Source: Chloroflexota bacterium
GTDB lineage: Bacteria > Chloroflexota > Anaerolineae > Anaerolineales > UBA4823
Assembly (NCBI GenBank): GCA_029782365.1
Contig: JAKOUW010000235.1
Coordinates: forward strand, 62,001-126,000
Reading direction: 5' to 3'
DNA length: 64,000 nt
The notes under the pieces are model-generated. The model ran no database searches and was not told where the DNA came from. It saw nothing but the letters and a program-made list of their open reading frames with translations. This document shows positions 31,203 to 40,672 of this stretch, piece by piece. The position numbers were made by a program, and so were the translations under genes. Within the stretch, counting starts at the first letter, position 1. Every line of letters begins with the position of its first letter.

Positions 31203-34200
31203 ATGAATATTCCCACAAAGCAAACAATATATCCACTGCTATCCTTTTGGCGAAATTGTGTACCAGTCAGTGAGCAATCCTGGCTGGTCGCTGCATTGCG
31301 CCAGGACAATTTTGTTTGGAGCGCTCTACAAGACGAGACATTTGCCTACCAGGCGCTATCTTTACTGAGCGAACAGGCCATGCACTGGAGTCCAGCGGCT
31401 TTAGCTCTACTGGCTTCAGAATTACCTTTGAATGCCGAGGATTTGCGTGCAGATTCATCTTTACAACCCGATGCGAAAGTCCTCAGCGCGGCAATCAAAG
31501 CGTTTGAAATATTTTCCCATGCCAATGCAGGGAATTTAACCACCACAACCAATTTGCAGCAGGCCGGTCTGGCGGCTTTGCTGCTCAGGGAACGCCGACG
31601 GAAAATTGGATCCTGGCAGGGTCTGATCGACGAATTAATGAAAATTCACTCAAGTTCACTGCTGAATTGGAAGACGCCATTAGCATGTCTTTTCGGATTG
31701 ATAAATGATCCTGATGATCTACTGATATCTCTCACTGAACCAGGCACAGTCTCTCATCCAGTCGATCCCAAATGGATTGTCCAGCTTATCTGCCATATCA
31801 TCCTCAGTAATCCTCTTAATTTTGATGAACAGGCCAGGCTATTCCAAAAAATCATCCAACACGGCAAACTGCACCTCGGACTGATCTTGGATGTGCTCTC
31901 AGCCCACCGCCCCGAATTAGCCCAATACCTGGCCAATTGGATTTTAGAACAAGATATTACCCCCATTAATGCCTCCGTTTCTTATCCTTATGAAACGCTG
32001 CTGGCGAATCTAAACAGCCTAGTATGGCAGGCAACCTTGCAAAAATACGCCGGCAATGCTGTTGAAAGCATGGAGCTCCTCAATCAGGCTCGCCACCAGG
32101 TAGGCTGGTTAACCAGTGAATTAGCGGCCGCCTGGACATCCCAGGCAGAGGCGTTTACTCCTTCCCAATTCAGCCAGGAAATCATCGCATCGGCCTGGCG
32201 AACTGCGGCCAAACCAACTTTGCCTGGTTTTGGCCAAGAACAAGCTCAGGCGCAGAATTTATCTAACCCTGAATTTGAGGAAGCATTGAAGATAGCTGAA
32301 TATCGCTGCTCACCGAAGTTGCTCGATGAAAACTCAGGGCAGGCTGCCGATCAACCTGGTTTATTGGTAGAGATGGCCCGCCAACACCTGGCGCAGCATG
32401 ATCTAATCCACGCCATCCAACTCTGCCAGCAAGCCTTATCTGCACTGAAACAGACAACTCACACAACCACCGGAGATCAGGCGGATAGGTTAGCCGAACT
32501 TTCAGAGATGTTTCTGGAGATGGGATTGCCTGCCTCTGCTTTAGATGCTGCCCAGACTTGCCTTGTTACCTTTCCAGCTTGTGCGAATGCAATGCGGCTG
32601 GCAGGGATGAGCCTTGAACGATTGGAACAACCCGATTTGGCGGTGAACGAGTATCTCAATGCCCTGCTGATAGCACCAGATGTGTTGGATTACCGCCGTT
32701 TGTTTGCCGGATCCCTGGAAAAAATTCAATCCTGGGAGGAAGCATTGGCTGTGCGTGAGGAGATTGTTCAAGCGAGCGCCCAAATTGGAACGCCTGAATT
32801 TGTGGAAGATCTGCACAAACTGGCTTCCTGCGCCCGCCAGGCTGGGGCTTATGTACAGGCAATCCATGCCTGCGAACAAGCTCTCTCATTCGACAACCTG
32901 GATTGGCAAGCGCGCTTCGAGTACGGACAGGTGTTTTCTCAAATGGGTGACTTGGAACATGCGGCGGAACAGATACAACAGGTTGTGGAAATTGCCCCGC
33001 AACAACCAGCCGGCTGGCTAGAACTGGCTGCCATTCACCAAAAATCCGGCAATCAAAGTAAGGCGGGTGAAATTCTATCCAGCGCGATTCAGGTTTTACC
33101 TGATTGTGCAGAATTGCATCTTGCCATGGGAGAAATCCAGGCGAGTCACAATGCCAAAACCCAGGCCTTAGCGGCATACCAGACTGCGTTTGAATTGGCG
33201 AATCAAGGCGGCAAAGATAAATACATCGTATCCCGCGCAGGTTTGCGATATGGCTCTTTGCTTAACGAATTAGGTCATGCCATCCAGGCGCGGGAGGTTC
33301 TCGAACCAATTTTTCAAAGGCAATCAGAAAATCCGGAAATTGCTCGAGCCTATGCCAGTTCATTGGTTTCGCTGGAGGATTTTTCGACCGCCTTACCCGT
33401 GCTGAATATTGCTATCGAAAATTCACACAACGTATCGGATTGCCAGGATGCCCTTCTATTGTCAATGATCGGCAAAACACTGTTGAACCTCAAGAATGAC
33501 CTCAGCCGGGCGGTTGAATGTTTACAGCGCAGCCTTGATCTGCAGCCAAACGACATCGAAACACAATCTTTATTAGCGGAAGCTTTGGTGGATACACATG
33601 ATTATGAAGGCGCGTTGAAAACATACCGCCTTGCCCTCGACAGCGCCATCGGGCAAACTGATTGCTGGCAGTTCCGCTTAACCCTTGGTTTTGGACGCGC
33701 CGCGCTAGCCTTGGGACGGGCTGACATAGCCCTGGCCTCCTTTCAAGAAGCGGCAAACCTGGAGCCTAACAACGCGGAATGCCAGCGCTTATTGGCAGAG
33801 TCCAATTGGCTGGCAGGTCTCGGGCAGGATGCCTGGTCTGCAGCGAAATCTGCCTTTCAATTCGATCCAGGCATCCCTTGTGTTTTATGGCTGGCTGAGC
33901 GTGTGCTGGCCTGGTTCGAATCCGAATCCAGTTTGCAAGGGAGACCGGTCAGATCTTCAGCCTCCAAAACGCCGGTTTCTCACAACGTCAATATCGAAGA
34001 AATACTTGGTGAAGCAGCAATGCTCCTCGGGCAGGCGCACCTGCTGTATCCAGATTCCGCTGAAATTGCCCTCGTTTATGGGAAGATTCAATTGAGAGCA
34101 GGAAAAGAGGAGGAAGGTGGAAAAACAATAGCCTCATTAGCCGCTCTGCCAGGCGCATTACCTGCCTCTCTGGAGGATGCCGCATCCAATCTGCTCAAGC

Positions 34201-37200
34201 TTGCAGAAAAATCAAAGGACGACAACGCACAAGCGAGCCACCTGGCCTGGCAGGCAGCTTTATGCCTGGAGGCGGCCGCGAGGTTCCCATCCGACTCTGC
34301 CGAAATTTCCACACAGCGCTATCTGCGCCTTTCAGATGCATACAGGCGGGCAGGAAAATCGGAGAAAATGCTCGGTGCTTTAGAAGAGGCTCGCCGAATT
34401 ACGCCAACTCATCCTGGCATTTACCAGTGCCTGCTAGATTATTGGATTGCAGAGGGAGAAGTTGAAAAAGCGCTGAACGTATTGAATGAAGCGGACCGCG
34501 CAATTAATGATTCTTGCGCGCTCGTCGATCTACTTCTCAAGGGCAGCAGTTTGTGCCGCAACAAAGGTCACTTGGCTCAGGCTTTTTACCACGCCGAACA
34601 TGCCCTTAGCTGCAGCTTGCTGGCCAGGACTGAAACGGCCCGTCCTGTCATCGATGGCGAGCGTTCATTCGTCAATCTACTGGAAAGCGCCGATGAAACA
34701 TCTGAAGGTGCGACCCGCTGGGACGAAACATTATCACGTTTGCGAATCTCAGAATTATATTGGGCGTTGATGCTGCCAGAGCGAGCTCGCCTCAGCTTGC
34801 CAGGATTGATCAGTGTAGACTCTCTGACGGGCGAAGAAAAATTTTGTTACCATTGTCTAAAAACCGAATTGGCTCTCGAAGCTTTCGAAGAAATAGAAGC
34901 AGCCAATCACCTGACCCGGGCAATCGCACTTTATCCTGACCACCCATGGGCGTTAGCACTCCAGGCGCGCCTCTTACATAAGCAAAAAGACCAGCCGCTG
35001 GCTGTCCAAGCACTGTTAAAAGTTGCCGAACAAATAGACCATTCATATCCTTCTCAAGTATATGTTTCCATTTCCAGGGCTGCTGCTGATATGGCTGAAT
35101 GGTCGGTCGCTATCCAGATGGCCCAAAGAGCCGCTGAATCAGAAGCCGTTATGAATGGAAAATTATCTGAACCCTTGCCGGCATTGAACCTGGCAGAGCT
35201 TTTCGTCAGGCAGGCAGAATTTGCAGGCATTTGTGAAGAACTGGGTGTGCTCAAACATACGCCGCACTCTGCCGCTTTCGAACCTGCCAGCCAGAAGATG
35301 TATCTCGAGGCCATCCAATCTGCCGAAACGACGCTACTTCAGGTCATTCAAGAAAACGCTTCTCTCACAGCTCCAAGTAACGCTCAGCATAACCAGAATG
35401 TTCGTCTAACCGAGGATACCTGGCGCCAGGCGCTGGAACAAATCGCACGTTGGAAATGCCGCGGCGCCGCAGTATTCAACTGTTCCACGAAGAAATCTGA
35501 AATACCTGCCGGTTGGGCGACGTGGCAAGGCTATCATATGCTGCCAGATGATCATGCAGCACAATTGGCGGCAATCCGGCGAGACAAGTCTCACAATACC
35601 CGGCCTGTGTTATTAACCAGGGTTCGAGAAATCGTCGAAGCCTATCCCCGGTACTCTTTAACCTTATTGCAGTGTGGGCTGGCTTTGGCCGAAATAGCGC
35701 CCGCAGAAGCCTTGCGCTATTGCCGAACTGCTGCAGAAATACTTGTAAACACGCCGCGTCATCCCCTGAATATATTGGCTCACCGGTTGTTGGCCCAATT
35801 AGAAAAGCAAGCAGGTTCAATGCAGGCCGCCATGCAGGCAATTCACATCGCGCTGGCAGCCTGGCCAGATGAAGCCCGTTGGCATAACCTGGCAGCACGC
35901 ATTCGAATTGGACTGCCTGATGAGATCGATTTAGCTGAAAATTTACCGGCTGTGAGTGGGCTAGAAACAAGGTTTTCGGGTCTGCCAGATGCCCAGGCTT
36001 ACCTCGAAGAAGCTGTTCGGCTGGAGCCCGATAATGCCGAACACGCGATTTTACTCAGCCAGGTCTTCCAAAGTAGTTTGCGCGAAGATCCCCTTGGGGA
36101 GCGCAAAGCACTGCGAGTACTGGAATCTGCCAGCAAAGAAAATCCCGACAATGCCGACCTCTGGCTCGCCCTGGCTACTTTATACCGCCAAAACGCCGAA
36201 AAAGCCAAGGCGGGTGGCAAAACAGAACGAAAACAATTATCTGCCGCAGCCAGTTCAGCTATTGCCTGTGCAGAGCGCGCGGGCAGCCTGGCTGAAGAAC
36301 AAGGGAAATTCAGCACTGCCGCTGAAGCGCATATCCTCTTAGGCTATCTGGCGCTGGATAAGGGTGATTCAGAAGAAGGATACCGGCAAGCGCGCCTGTC
36401 TTTACGTCTGCAACCCAACAACCCGCCCTGTATTTTGCTCCAGGTTGACTGTCTCGAAGCACTCGGCAGGTCTGAGGATGCGATCACCGTATTGGATAAA
36501 AGTCTTGCGCTTTCTCCAAACAGTCTAAGTATGGAGATAAAAAGAGCCGCCTTGATGAGTGTGAAGACTCCCGCCAAAGTGGGTGAAAAGACGCTCTCTG
36601 AAAATGGTCAGGATTCAGGATTAGCTGTACTTGAGAAGCTGGCGCAGCAGCACCCTGATGAACCGAAAGTACATCTCGCATTGGCTAAAAGCCTGGCCAA
36701 CCTGCAGCGGGTTGATGAAGCCATTGAGCACGCACAGCAAGCCTTGGCTGTCGTGGCCAAAACATCAGCAAATGGAATTTTGGAGGGACTGTCTGCCAAA
36801 GAGGTCAGCGAATTGCATATGTTATTAGGCAAGCTTTATTCGGATTTAGGTCACCTTGACCAGGCAATTTATCAATATGACCAAGCCATCAATCACCAGG
36901 TCAATAATGTCGAGGCTTACCTGGCTTTAGCGAATGTTTACCAAAAGCAACGCTCGTATTTGAAAGCCCAAGAAATTTTGAAGGAAGCGATCAATGTCGC
37001 TCCAGGTGAACCGCGTGTCTATTACTATGCGGGTATGGTTTTCAAGAACGGACACAATCTTAAGGAAGCAGAAACCATGCTGCACAAAGCCGTTAGCCTT
37101 TCCCCTGACGATCTCAGCTTGAGAAAACAATTAGCCAGCGTGATGGCCGCGAATTTAATGCAGAGCCGGCAGAATATTTCCCAGGCCGTTGACGTTTTGG

Positions 37201-37214
37201 ACGGAGGAGCATAA
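31203..37214 (+). CDS. Giant TPR solenoid protein, 2003 residues
   Basis: A very long cytoplasmic protein built almost wholly of helix-turn-helix repeats of the tetratricopeptide type. From about residue 360 onward repeats can be read one after another, for example AIQLCQQALSALKQ, AVNEYLNALLIAPD, AASQIQQVVEIAPQ-like, ALASFQEAANLEPNNAECQR, AIEHAQQALAVVAKT and AIYQYDQAINHQVNNVEAYL, the last followed by AQEILKEAINVAPGEPRVYY. The N-terminal 350 residues are helical but less regular. There is no signal peptide, membrane helix or enzyme motif. Such solenoids are scaffolds for partner proteins. The stop is 2 bases before the peptidase gene, whose ribosome-binding site GGAGGAG lies inside this gene, so the two are translationally coupled and probably form one complex. 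Confidence 0.88.
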   Translation: MNIPTKQTIYPLLSFWRNCVPVSEQSWLVAALRQDNFVWSALQDETFAYQALSLLSEQAMHWSPAALALLASELPLNAEDLRADSSLQPDAKVLSAAIKAFEIFSHANAGNLTTTTNLQQAGLAALLLRERRRKIGSWQGLIDELMKIHSSSLLNWKTPLACLFGLINDPDDLLISLTEPGTVSHPVDPKWIVQLICHIILSNPLNFDEQARLFQKIIQHGKLHLGLILDVLSAHRPELAQYLANWILEQDITPINASVSYPYETLLANLNSLVWQATLQKYAGNAVESMELLNQARHQVGWLTSELAAAWTSQAEAFTPSQFSQEIIASAWRTAAKPTLPGFGQEQAQAQNLSNPEFEEALKIAEYRCSPKLLDENSGQAADQPGLLVEMARQHLAQHDLIHAIQLCQQALSALKQTTHTTTGDQADRLAELSEMFLEMGLPASALDAAQTCLVTFPACANAMRLAGMSLERLEQPDLAVNEYLNALLIAPDVLDYRRLFAGSLEKIQSWEEALAVREEIVQASAQIGTPEFVEDLHKLASCARQAGAYVQAIHACEQALSFDNLDWQARFEYGQVFSQMGDLEHAAEQIQQVVEIAPQQPAGWLELAAIHQKSGNQSKAGEILSSAIQVLPDCAELHLAMGEIQASHNAKTQALAAYQTAFELANQGGKDKYIVSRAGLRYGSLLNELGHAIQAREVLEPIFQRQSENPEIARAYASSLVSLEDFSTALPVLNIAIENSHNVSDCQDALLLSMIGKTLLNLKNDLSRAVECLQRSLDLQPNDIETQSLLAEALVDTHDYEGALKTYRLALDSAIGQTDCWQFRLTLGFGRAALALGRADIALASFQEAANLEPNNAECQRLLAESNWLAGLGQDAWSAAKSAFQFDPGIPCVLWLAERVLAWFESESSLQGRPVRSSASKTPVSHNVNIEEILGEAAMLLGQAHLLYPDSAEIALVYGKIQLRAGKEEEGGKTIASLAALPGALPASLEDAASNLLKLAEKSKDDNAQASHLAWQAALCLEAAARFPSDSAEISTQRYLRLSDAYRRAGKSEKMLGALEEARRITPTHPGIYQCLLDYWIAEGEVEKALNVLNEADRAINDSCALVDLLLKGSSLCRNKGHLAQAFYHAEHALSCSLLARTETARPVIDGERSFVNLLESADETSEGATRWDETLSRLRISELYWALMLPERARLSLPGLISVDSLTGEEKFCYHCLKTELALEAFEEIEAANHLTRAIALYPDHPWALALQARLLHKQKDQPLAVQALLKVAEQIDHSYPSQVYVSISRAAADMAEWSVAIQMAQRAAESEAVMNGKLSEPLPALNLAELFVRQAEFAGICEELGVLKHTPHSAAFEPASQKMYLEAIQSAETTLLQVIQENASLTAPSNAQHNQNVRLTEDTWRQALEQIARWKCRGAAVFNCSTKKSEIPAGWATWQGYHMLPDDHAAQLAAIRRDKSHNTRPVLLTRVREIVEAYPRYSLTLLQCGLALAEIAPAEALRYCRTAAEILVNTPRHPLNILAHRLLAQLEKQAGSMQAAMQAIHIALAAWPDEARWHNLAARIRIGLPDEIDLAENLPAVSGLETRFSGLPDAQAYLEEAVRLEPDNAEHAILLSQVFQSSLREDPLGERKALRVLESASKENPDNADLWLALATLYRQNAEKAKAGGKTERKQLSAAASSAIACAERAGSLAEEQGKFSTAAEAHILLGYLALDKGDSEEGYRQARLSLRLQPNNPPCILLQVDCLEALGRSEDAITVLDKSLALSPNSLSMEIKRAALMSVKTPAKVGEKTLSENGQDSGLAVLEKLAQQHPDEPKVHLALAKSLANLQRVDEAIEHAQQALAVVAKTSANGILEGLSAKEVSELHMLLGKLYSDLGHLDQAIYQYDQAINHQVNNVEAYLALANVYQKQRSYLKAQEILKEAINVAPGEPRVYYYAGMVFKNGHNLKEAETMLHKAVSLSPDDLSLRKQLASVMAANLMQSRQNISQAVDVLDGGA

Positions 37215-37216
37215 CC

Positions 37217-40015
37217 ATGACGCAAGCAACACCATCGTTTTCATTATTTTCAACGAAGAATCTTAAACGAGATGATCTGGTCCATCTTGTCAAGATTGCC
37301 CTGTATAACAATGAGCCGCATTACGCGCGCATGGCAGCACTGGCCTGGTTGACTTCCTTCCCGGGTGACCTGCCAGTGACCATCCTTCACGCCCGCGCCA
37401 TGCTGGCAGAAGGTCTTGTGCGCCAGGCTTTACCGGTGTTGGATAATTTGTGCCAGACTGATCCGGAATGCCTGGAGGCATTCGAACTCCTCACGGAAGC
37501 GCGCCAAAAAACAGGCTTAGCCAGCGCTTTGGAAGCAGAAGCCCATGTGATTGCGCTGGGTGGTTCGTCACGAAACCCCGCTGTCCAACCGAAATGGGCA
37601 GCATTGGTACGCAGTTCTCGCCAGAAAATGAGCCCGAGTGGAGCAATTGGAAATAGCACCGCCGCAGACAGTGTGCTGGCAAAATCGATTGAGGCCAATC
37701 CCGCTGTTCCAGAAGGCCAATCGACAGACGAAATTCACCAGGCTTTGGCAGAAAATCCCAGCGGACCTCTGGCCGCGGTCACCCATTTACTGCACATGTA
37801 CCGCAACCACCCCATCCCGGCGGCAGTGCAGCAGTTGGCAAATGTTTATCACCAACGATGGCCGCGTTGTTTGCAGTTTTCGTTGATCCTGGCAGACTGT
37901 TGGATGGACGGAGGAGCATCCGAAAAAGCAGTTGCCTTATTGCACCAGGCGGCCTCCCAAGATGTCTCCGCCGAAATTCCCCGACGTATCTGGCCCGAGG
38001 GGAATCCATATGCCGAAATCTGGCCGACAAGCCTTGAAATTCCATCCACCAGCCCATCCGCGCCCCAGAGGATACCCATTCCCGCGGCAGTTGCGGCCGT
38101 TATGGGGTGGAACCAGCTCAATACGGGAGGCGGAGACGCGGCTTCAACACCGGTTACCGCACCTGCTGAAGAAGAAGCAAAGCCTGAAAATACCTCCCAA
38201 GAAGCGGCTGAGATAGAACAATCGCAAAGCGTTCTTCAACCTGCGCCAAATTACGAAAACGGTGAGCAAAAAAGTATCCGAGAAGCACTCAACCACAGTG
38301 CTGCCAAAATACAAAAGCCCGAGTTGGCCCGTTTGGATGGACGTTATCCTCAATATGTGGTTCTGGCCAGCCGCAGCGGTTTGGAAAAAATATACGGCGT
38401 GGAAGGCGCCGATCAAATTGATGCAGCAGTGCGCCAGGTTTTACCGGCGGTCAGTGGGCGTAAAAGCTGGGGAGCATTGGTATTTTACGTCGATGCCCCA
38501 CAGCTCAGCTCCAATCCAGCGGTGCGCAGGATGACCCCAGCGATCCCGGGTGATCCCTGGTCGATTAAGCTCTCCCTTGCAGACCTTGACAAAATTTTGG
38601 CTGAACAAGGGGAAATGGTCGGGGCTGTGTTGATTGTCGGCGGTCCGGAGGTGATTCCATTCCACCGCCTGCCCAACCCAATCGATGACGATGATACAGA
38701 AGTTCTCTCAGATAATCCGTACGCCTCACGTGATGAAAATTATTTTATCCCTGAATGGCCCGTTGGCAGACTGCCTGGCGGCGCAGGGTGTGATCCCGCC
38801 TTTTTGGTCCACCAGCTTCAAATGATCACCAATTATCACATTCAGCAGTCCACTCCACTTCCCTGGCCGAAAAAAATATGGACAGAGATGCGTAACTGGC
38901 TGACTGACATGGGTTTTCCGCTGCCGCGCGCACTATCGAGTATGGGTTTTTCTGCAGCGATCTGGCGGCGCGCCTCATTATCCGTTTTTCGTACGATCGG
39001 GGACCCAAAGAATTTGCAAGTATCTCCTCCGAATGTTGCTAGCGCACCAATCGGACTCCAGGAAACACAGGAAGCGCTGCCTGGTGGAAGCTCAAACATC
39101 GATTTGAACGCCCGGCTGGGTTACTTCAATCTACATGGACTTGCAGATGCCAATGAATGGTATGGTCAACGTGACCCAAATGAGCCTGGTGAGGCGCCCG
39201 AATTTCCAATGGCTTTCCGCCCAGAAGATATTCCAGTAAACGGCACAACGGGGGCTAAAACTCACCAAAAGAAAAAGGGGAAGGTCCCTCAAATCGTCTT
39301 TAGCGAAGCTTGTTATGGGGCGAACATCAGTAATCGCCAGGTGAGCGAAGCTATATCTTTACGGTTTCTGCAGGCAGGCAGCCTGGCAGTGGCAGGTTCA
39401 ACCTGTATATCATATGGATCAATTTCAGCGCCGTTGATTGCTGCAGATTTGCTGGGCCGCACCTTCTGGCGCTTTCTCAATGAGGGTTGTGTGGCTGGCG
39501 AGGCAATGCGCCGGGCGAAGATCTCCCTCGCCAAAGAGATGCACCGGCGCCAGGGTTACCTGGATGGAGAGGATCAAAAAACTTTGATTTCTTTTGTGCT
39601 GTACGGAGATCCCCTGGCACAGGTTGGTTCGACTGGCCGAGGCCCCAAGGCGACGCTGCGTGCTACGTTACCTCAACCTATCCAAACCGTTTGCGATCGA
39701 ACACCAAACTCCCAAGAATCATCAGACGTTCCAGACCAGGTAATTGCCCAGGTGAAAACGATCGTCTCCGAATATTTGCCTGGGATGAACGGCGCTAAAT
39801 TATCCTATACGCAAGAACGCGCTGGCTGTCACTCACCTGGTCATAAATGCCCCAGTGCTCAATTAGGTCCAAAAACAATTCCTCAACTCAAGCCGGAACG
39901 GCAGGTTGTTGTGCTCAGTAAGCAAATAAAAAATGACAAGGTCACTCACCATCAATTTGCCCGTCTCACTTTGGATGCCCAGGGCAAGCTGGTAAAACTG
40001 GTCGTATCTCGCTAA
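37217..40015 (+). CDS. TPR-linked caspase-fold (clan CD, C25/CHAT-like) peptidase
   Basis: A 932-residue cytoplasmic protein. Residues 1-300 are TPR-like helices (ARMAALAWLTSFPGDLPVTI, VRQALPVLDNLCQTDPECLE), followed by an acidic Pro/Glu linker (about 305-365). The catalytic part (about 370-830) resembles gingipain-type C25 and CHAT domains: VLIVGGPEVIPFHRLPNP, DNPYASRDENYFIPEWPVGR, then His640 in YFNLHGLAD and Cys699 in VFSEACYGANI, giving the His-Gly and Ala-Cys-Tyr-Gly dyad of clan CD. A block with GSLAVAGSTCISYG follows the Cys, as in that family. The C-terminal 100 residues have a small Cys/His cluster (GCHSPGHKCPSAQ). It is the last gene of the operon; a strong terminator follows after 21 bases. 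Substrate and specificity are unknown. Confidence 0.82.
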   Translation: MTQATPSFSLFSTKNLKRDDLVHLVKIALYNNEPHYARMAALAWLTSFPGDLPVTILHARAMLAEGLVRQALPVLDNLCQTDPECLEAFELLTEARQKTGLASALEAEAHVIALGGSSRNPAVQPKWAALVRSSRQKMSPSGAIGNSTAADSVLAKSIEANPAVPEGQSTDEIHQALAENPSGPLAAVTHLLHMYRNHPIPAAVQQLANVYHQRWPRCLQFSLILADCWMDGGASEKAVALLHQAASQDVSAEIPRRIWPEGNPYAEIWPTSLEIPSTSPSAPQRIPIPAAVAAVMGWNQLNTGGGDAASTPVTAPAEEEAKPENTSQEAAEIEQSQSVLQPAPNYENGEQKSIREALNHSAAKIQKPELARLDGRYPQYVVLASRSGLEKIYGVEGADQIDAAVRQVLPAVSGRKSWGALVFYVDAPQLSSNPAVRRMTPAIPGDPWSIKLSLADLDKILAEQGEMVGAVLIVGGPEVIPFHRLPNPIDDDDTEVLSDNPYASRDENYFIPEWPVGRLPGGAGCDPAFLVHQLQMITNYHIQQSTPLPWPKKIWTEMRNWLTDMGFPLPRALSSMGFSAAIWRRASLSVFRTIGDPKNLQVSPPNVASAPIGLQETQEALPGGSSNIDLNARLGYFNLHGLADANEWYGQRDPNEPGEAPEFPMAFRPEDIPVNGTTGAKTHQKKKGKVPQIVFSEACYGANISNRQVSEAISLRFLQAGSLAVAGSTCISYGSISAPLIAADLLGRTFWRFLNEGCVAGEAMRRAKISLAKEMHRRQGYLDGEDQKTLISFVLYGDPLAQVGSTGRGPKATLRATLPQPIQTVCDRTPNSQESSDVPDQVIAQVKTIVSEYLPGMNGAKLSYTQERAGCHSPGHKCPSAQLGPKTIPQLKPERQVVVLSKQIKNDKVTHHQFARLTLDAQGKLVKLVVSR

Positions 40016-40036
40016 TTTCCATTTCGTTTTGATAGC

Positions 40037-40062
40037 AAAAAAGGCGCGTTTGCGCCTTTTTT
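40037..40062. terminator. Strong rho-independent terminator of the nine-gene operon
   Basis: AAAAAAGGCGC (40037-40047), loop GTTT, GCGCCTTTTTT (40052-40062): a perfect 11-bp stem with A and T tracts, 21 bases after the peptidase stop. It is symmetrical enough to work on both strands. Confidence 0.92.
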
Positions 40063-40077
40063 GCCGCAATTATGAGA

Positions 40078-40105
40078 AGTATTAACCAACGGGTTAATAC
40101 TTTTT
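40078..40105 (+). terminator. Second hairpin with T tract, or operator
   Basis: AGTATTAACC (40078-40087), loop AACG, GGTTAATACT (40092-40101) form a perfect 10-bp dyad that runs into TTTTTG. It lies 15 bases after the first terminator. It could back up termination or be a protein-binding operator for the genes downstream. Confidence 0.6.
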
Positions 40106-40113
40106 GTGATTCT

Positions 40114-40129
40114 GATTAAAAAATTAATC
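40114..40129. promoter_or_regulatory. AT-rich palindrome
   Basis: GATTAA-AAAA-TTAATC is a short perfect dyad, 12 bases after the second hairpin and about 107 bases before the pseudo-receiver gene. Its TTAA core resembles that of the preceding dyad, so a common binding protein is possible. The evidence is the sequence only. Confidence 0.35.
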
Positions 40130-40235
40130 CTTTTATTACCCTAAATGGTGGATGAGAGAGCAATCGCTAACTTATCGATCATTTGTTATTCTATATCGGA
40201 TAAAAAATATCAAAGTTCTCGTATCCGGTGGCCAA

Positions 40236-40598
40236 ATGATTGTGAAAAAAGTGCTTGTATATATTGACGATACCCTGCTCAAGACAGGTGTGACCAGCCT
40301 GATATCGAAATATAAAGAATTTGAACTCGTCGTTATGCATGCCCAAACACCGCAACATCTTTTGGAGGCTTCTACACAATTAAAGCCAGATGCAATTATC
40401 GTGGAAAGAAAATTTTTAAACTCGCAGGAGGATGTACTCGGCCTTCTATACAAATGCTTATCCAATACGCGAGTGATCACTGTCGATGAACAAGATAACC
40501 TGCTTCATGTCTATATTCATTTTGGCATCCCTGTCACACAATCTTCGGACTTGATCGGCATCATCCGTTCAGGTTATAAACCAAATTTTTATCAGTAA
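40236..40598 (+). CDS. Stand-alone pseudo-receiver domain protein
   Basis: A 120-residue protein that looks like a response-regulator receiver: VKKVLVYIDDTLLKTGVTSL with an acidic pair (Asp11-Asp12), then LKPDAIIVERKFL, where the phospho-acceptor Asp is replaced by Glu57, and a later strand TRVITVDEQDN. It has no output domain. A Glu at the phosphorylation site often mimics the phosphorylated state, so it may be a constitutive interaction module. The open frame extends to ATG 40152, but the receiver-like start at ATG 40236 with GGTGG upstream is more likely. It lies 75 bases before the giant surface-protein gene, in the same direction. Confidence 0.6.
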   Translation: MIVKKVLVYIDDTLLKTGVTSLISKYKEFELVVMHAQTPQHLLEASTQLKPDAIIVERKFLNSQEDVLGLLYKCLSNTRVITVDEQDNLLHVYIHFGIPVTQSSDLIGIIRSGYKPNFYQ

Positions 40599-40672
40599 GG
40601 AGAGGATAGCTTGATCTACACGAATTACGCGTATTGTCCATTTTCCAATCCATCTATAAGGAGATTACTTGT

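Noticed and set aside
35476..35970. Antisense open frame of 164 codons
   Set aside because: Mirror of the TPR gene; high Pro/Arg content typical of shadow frames.
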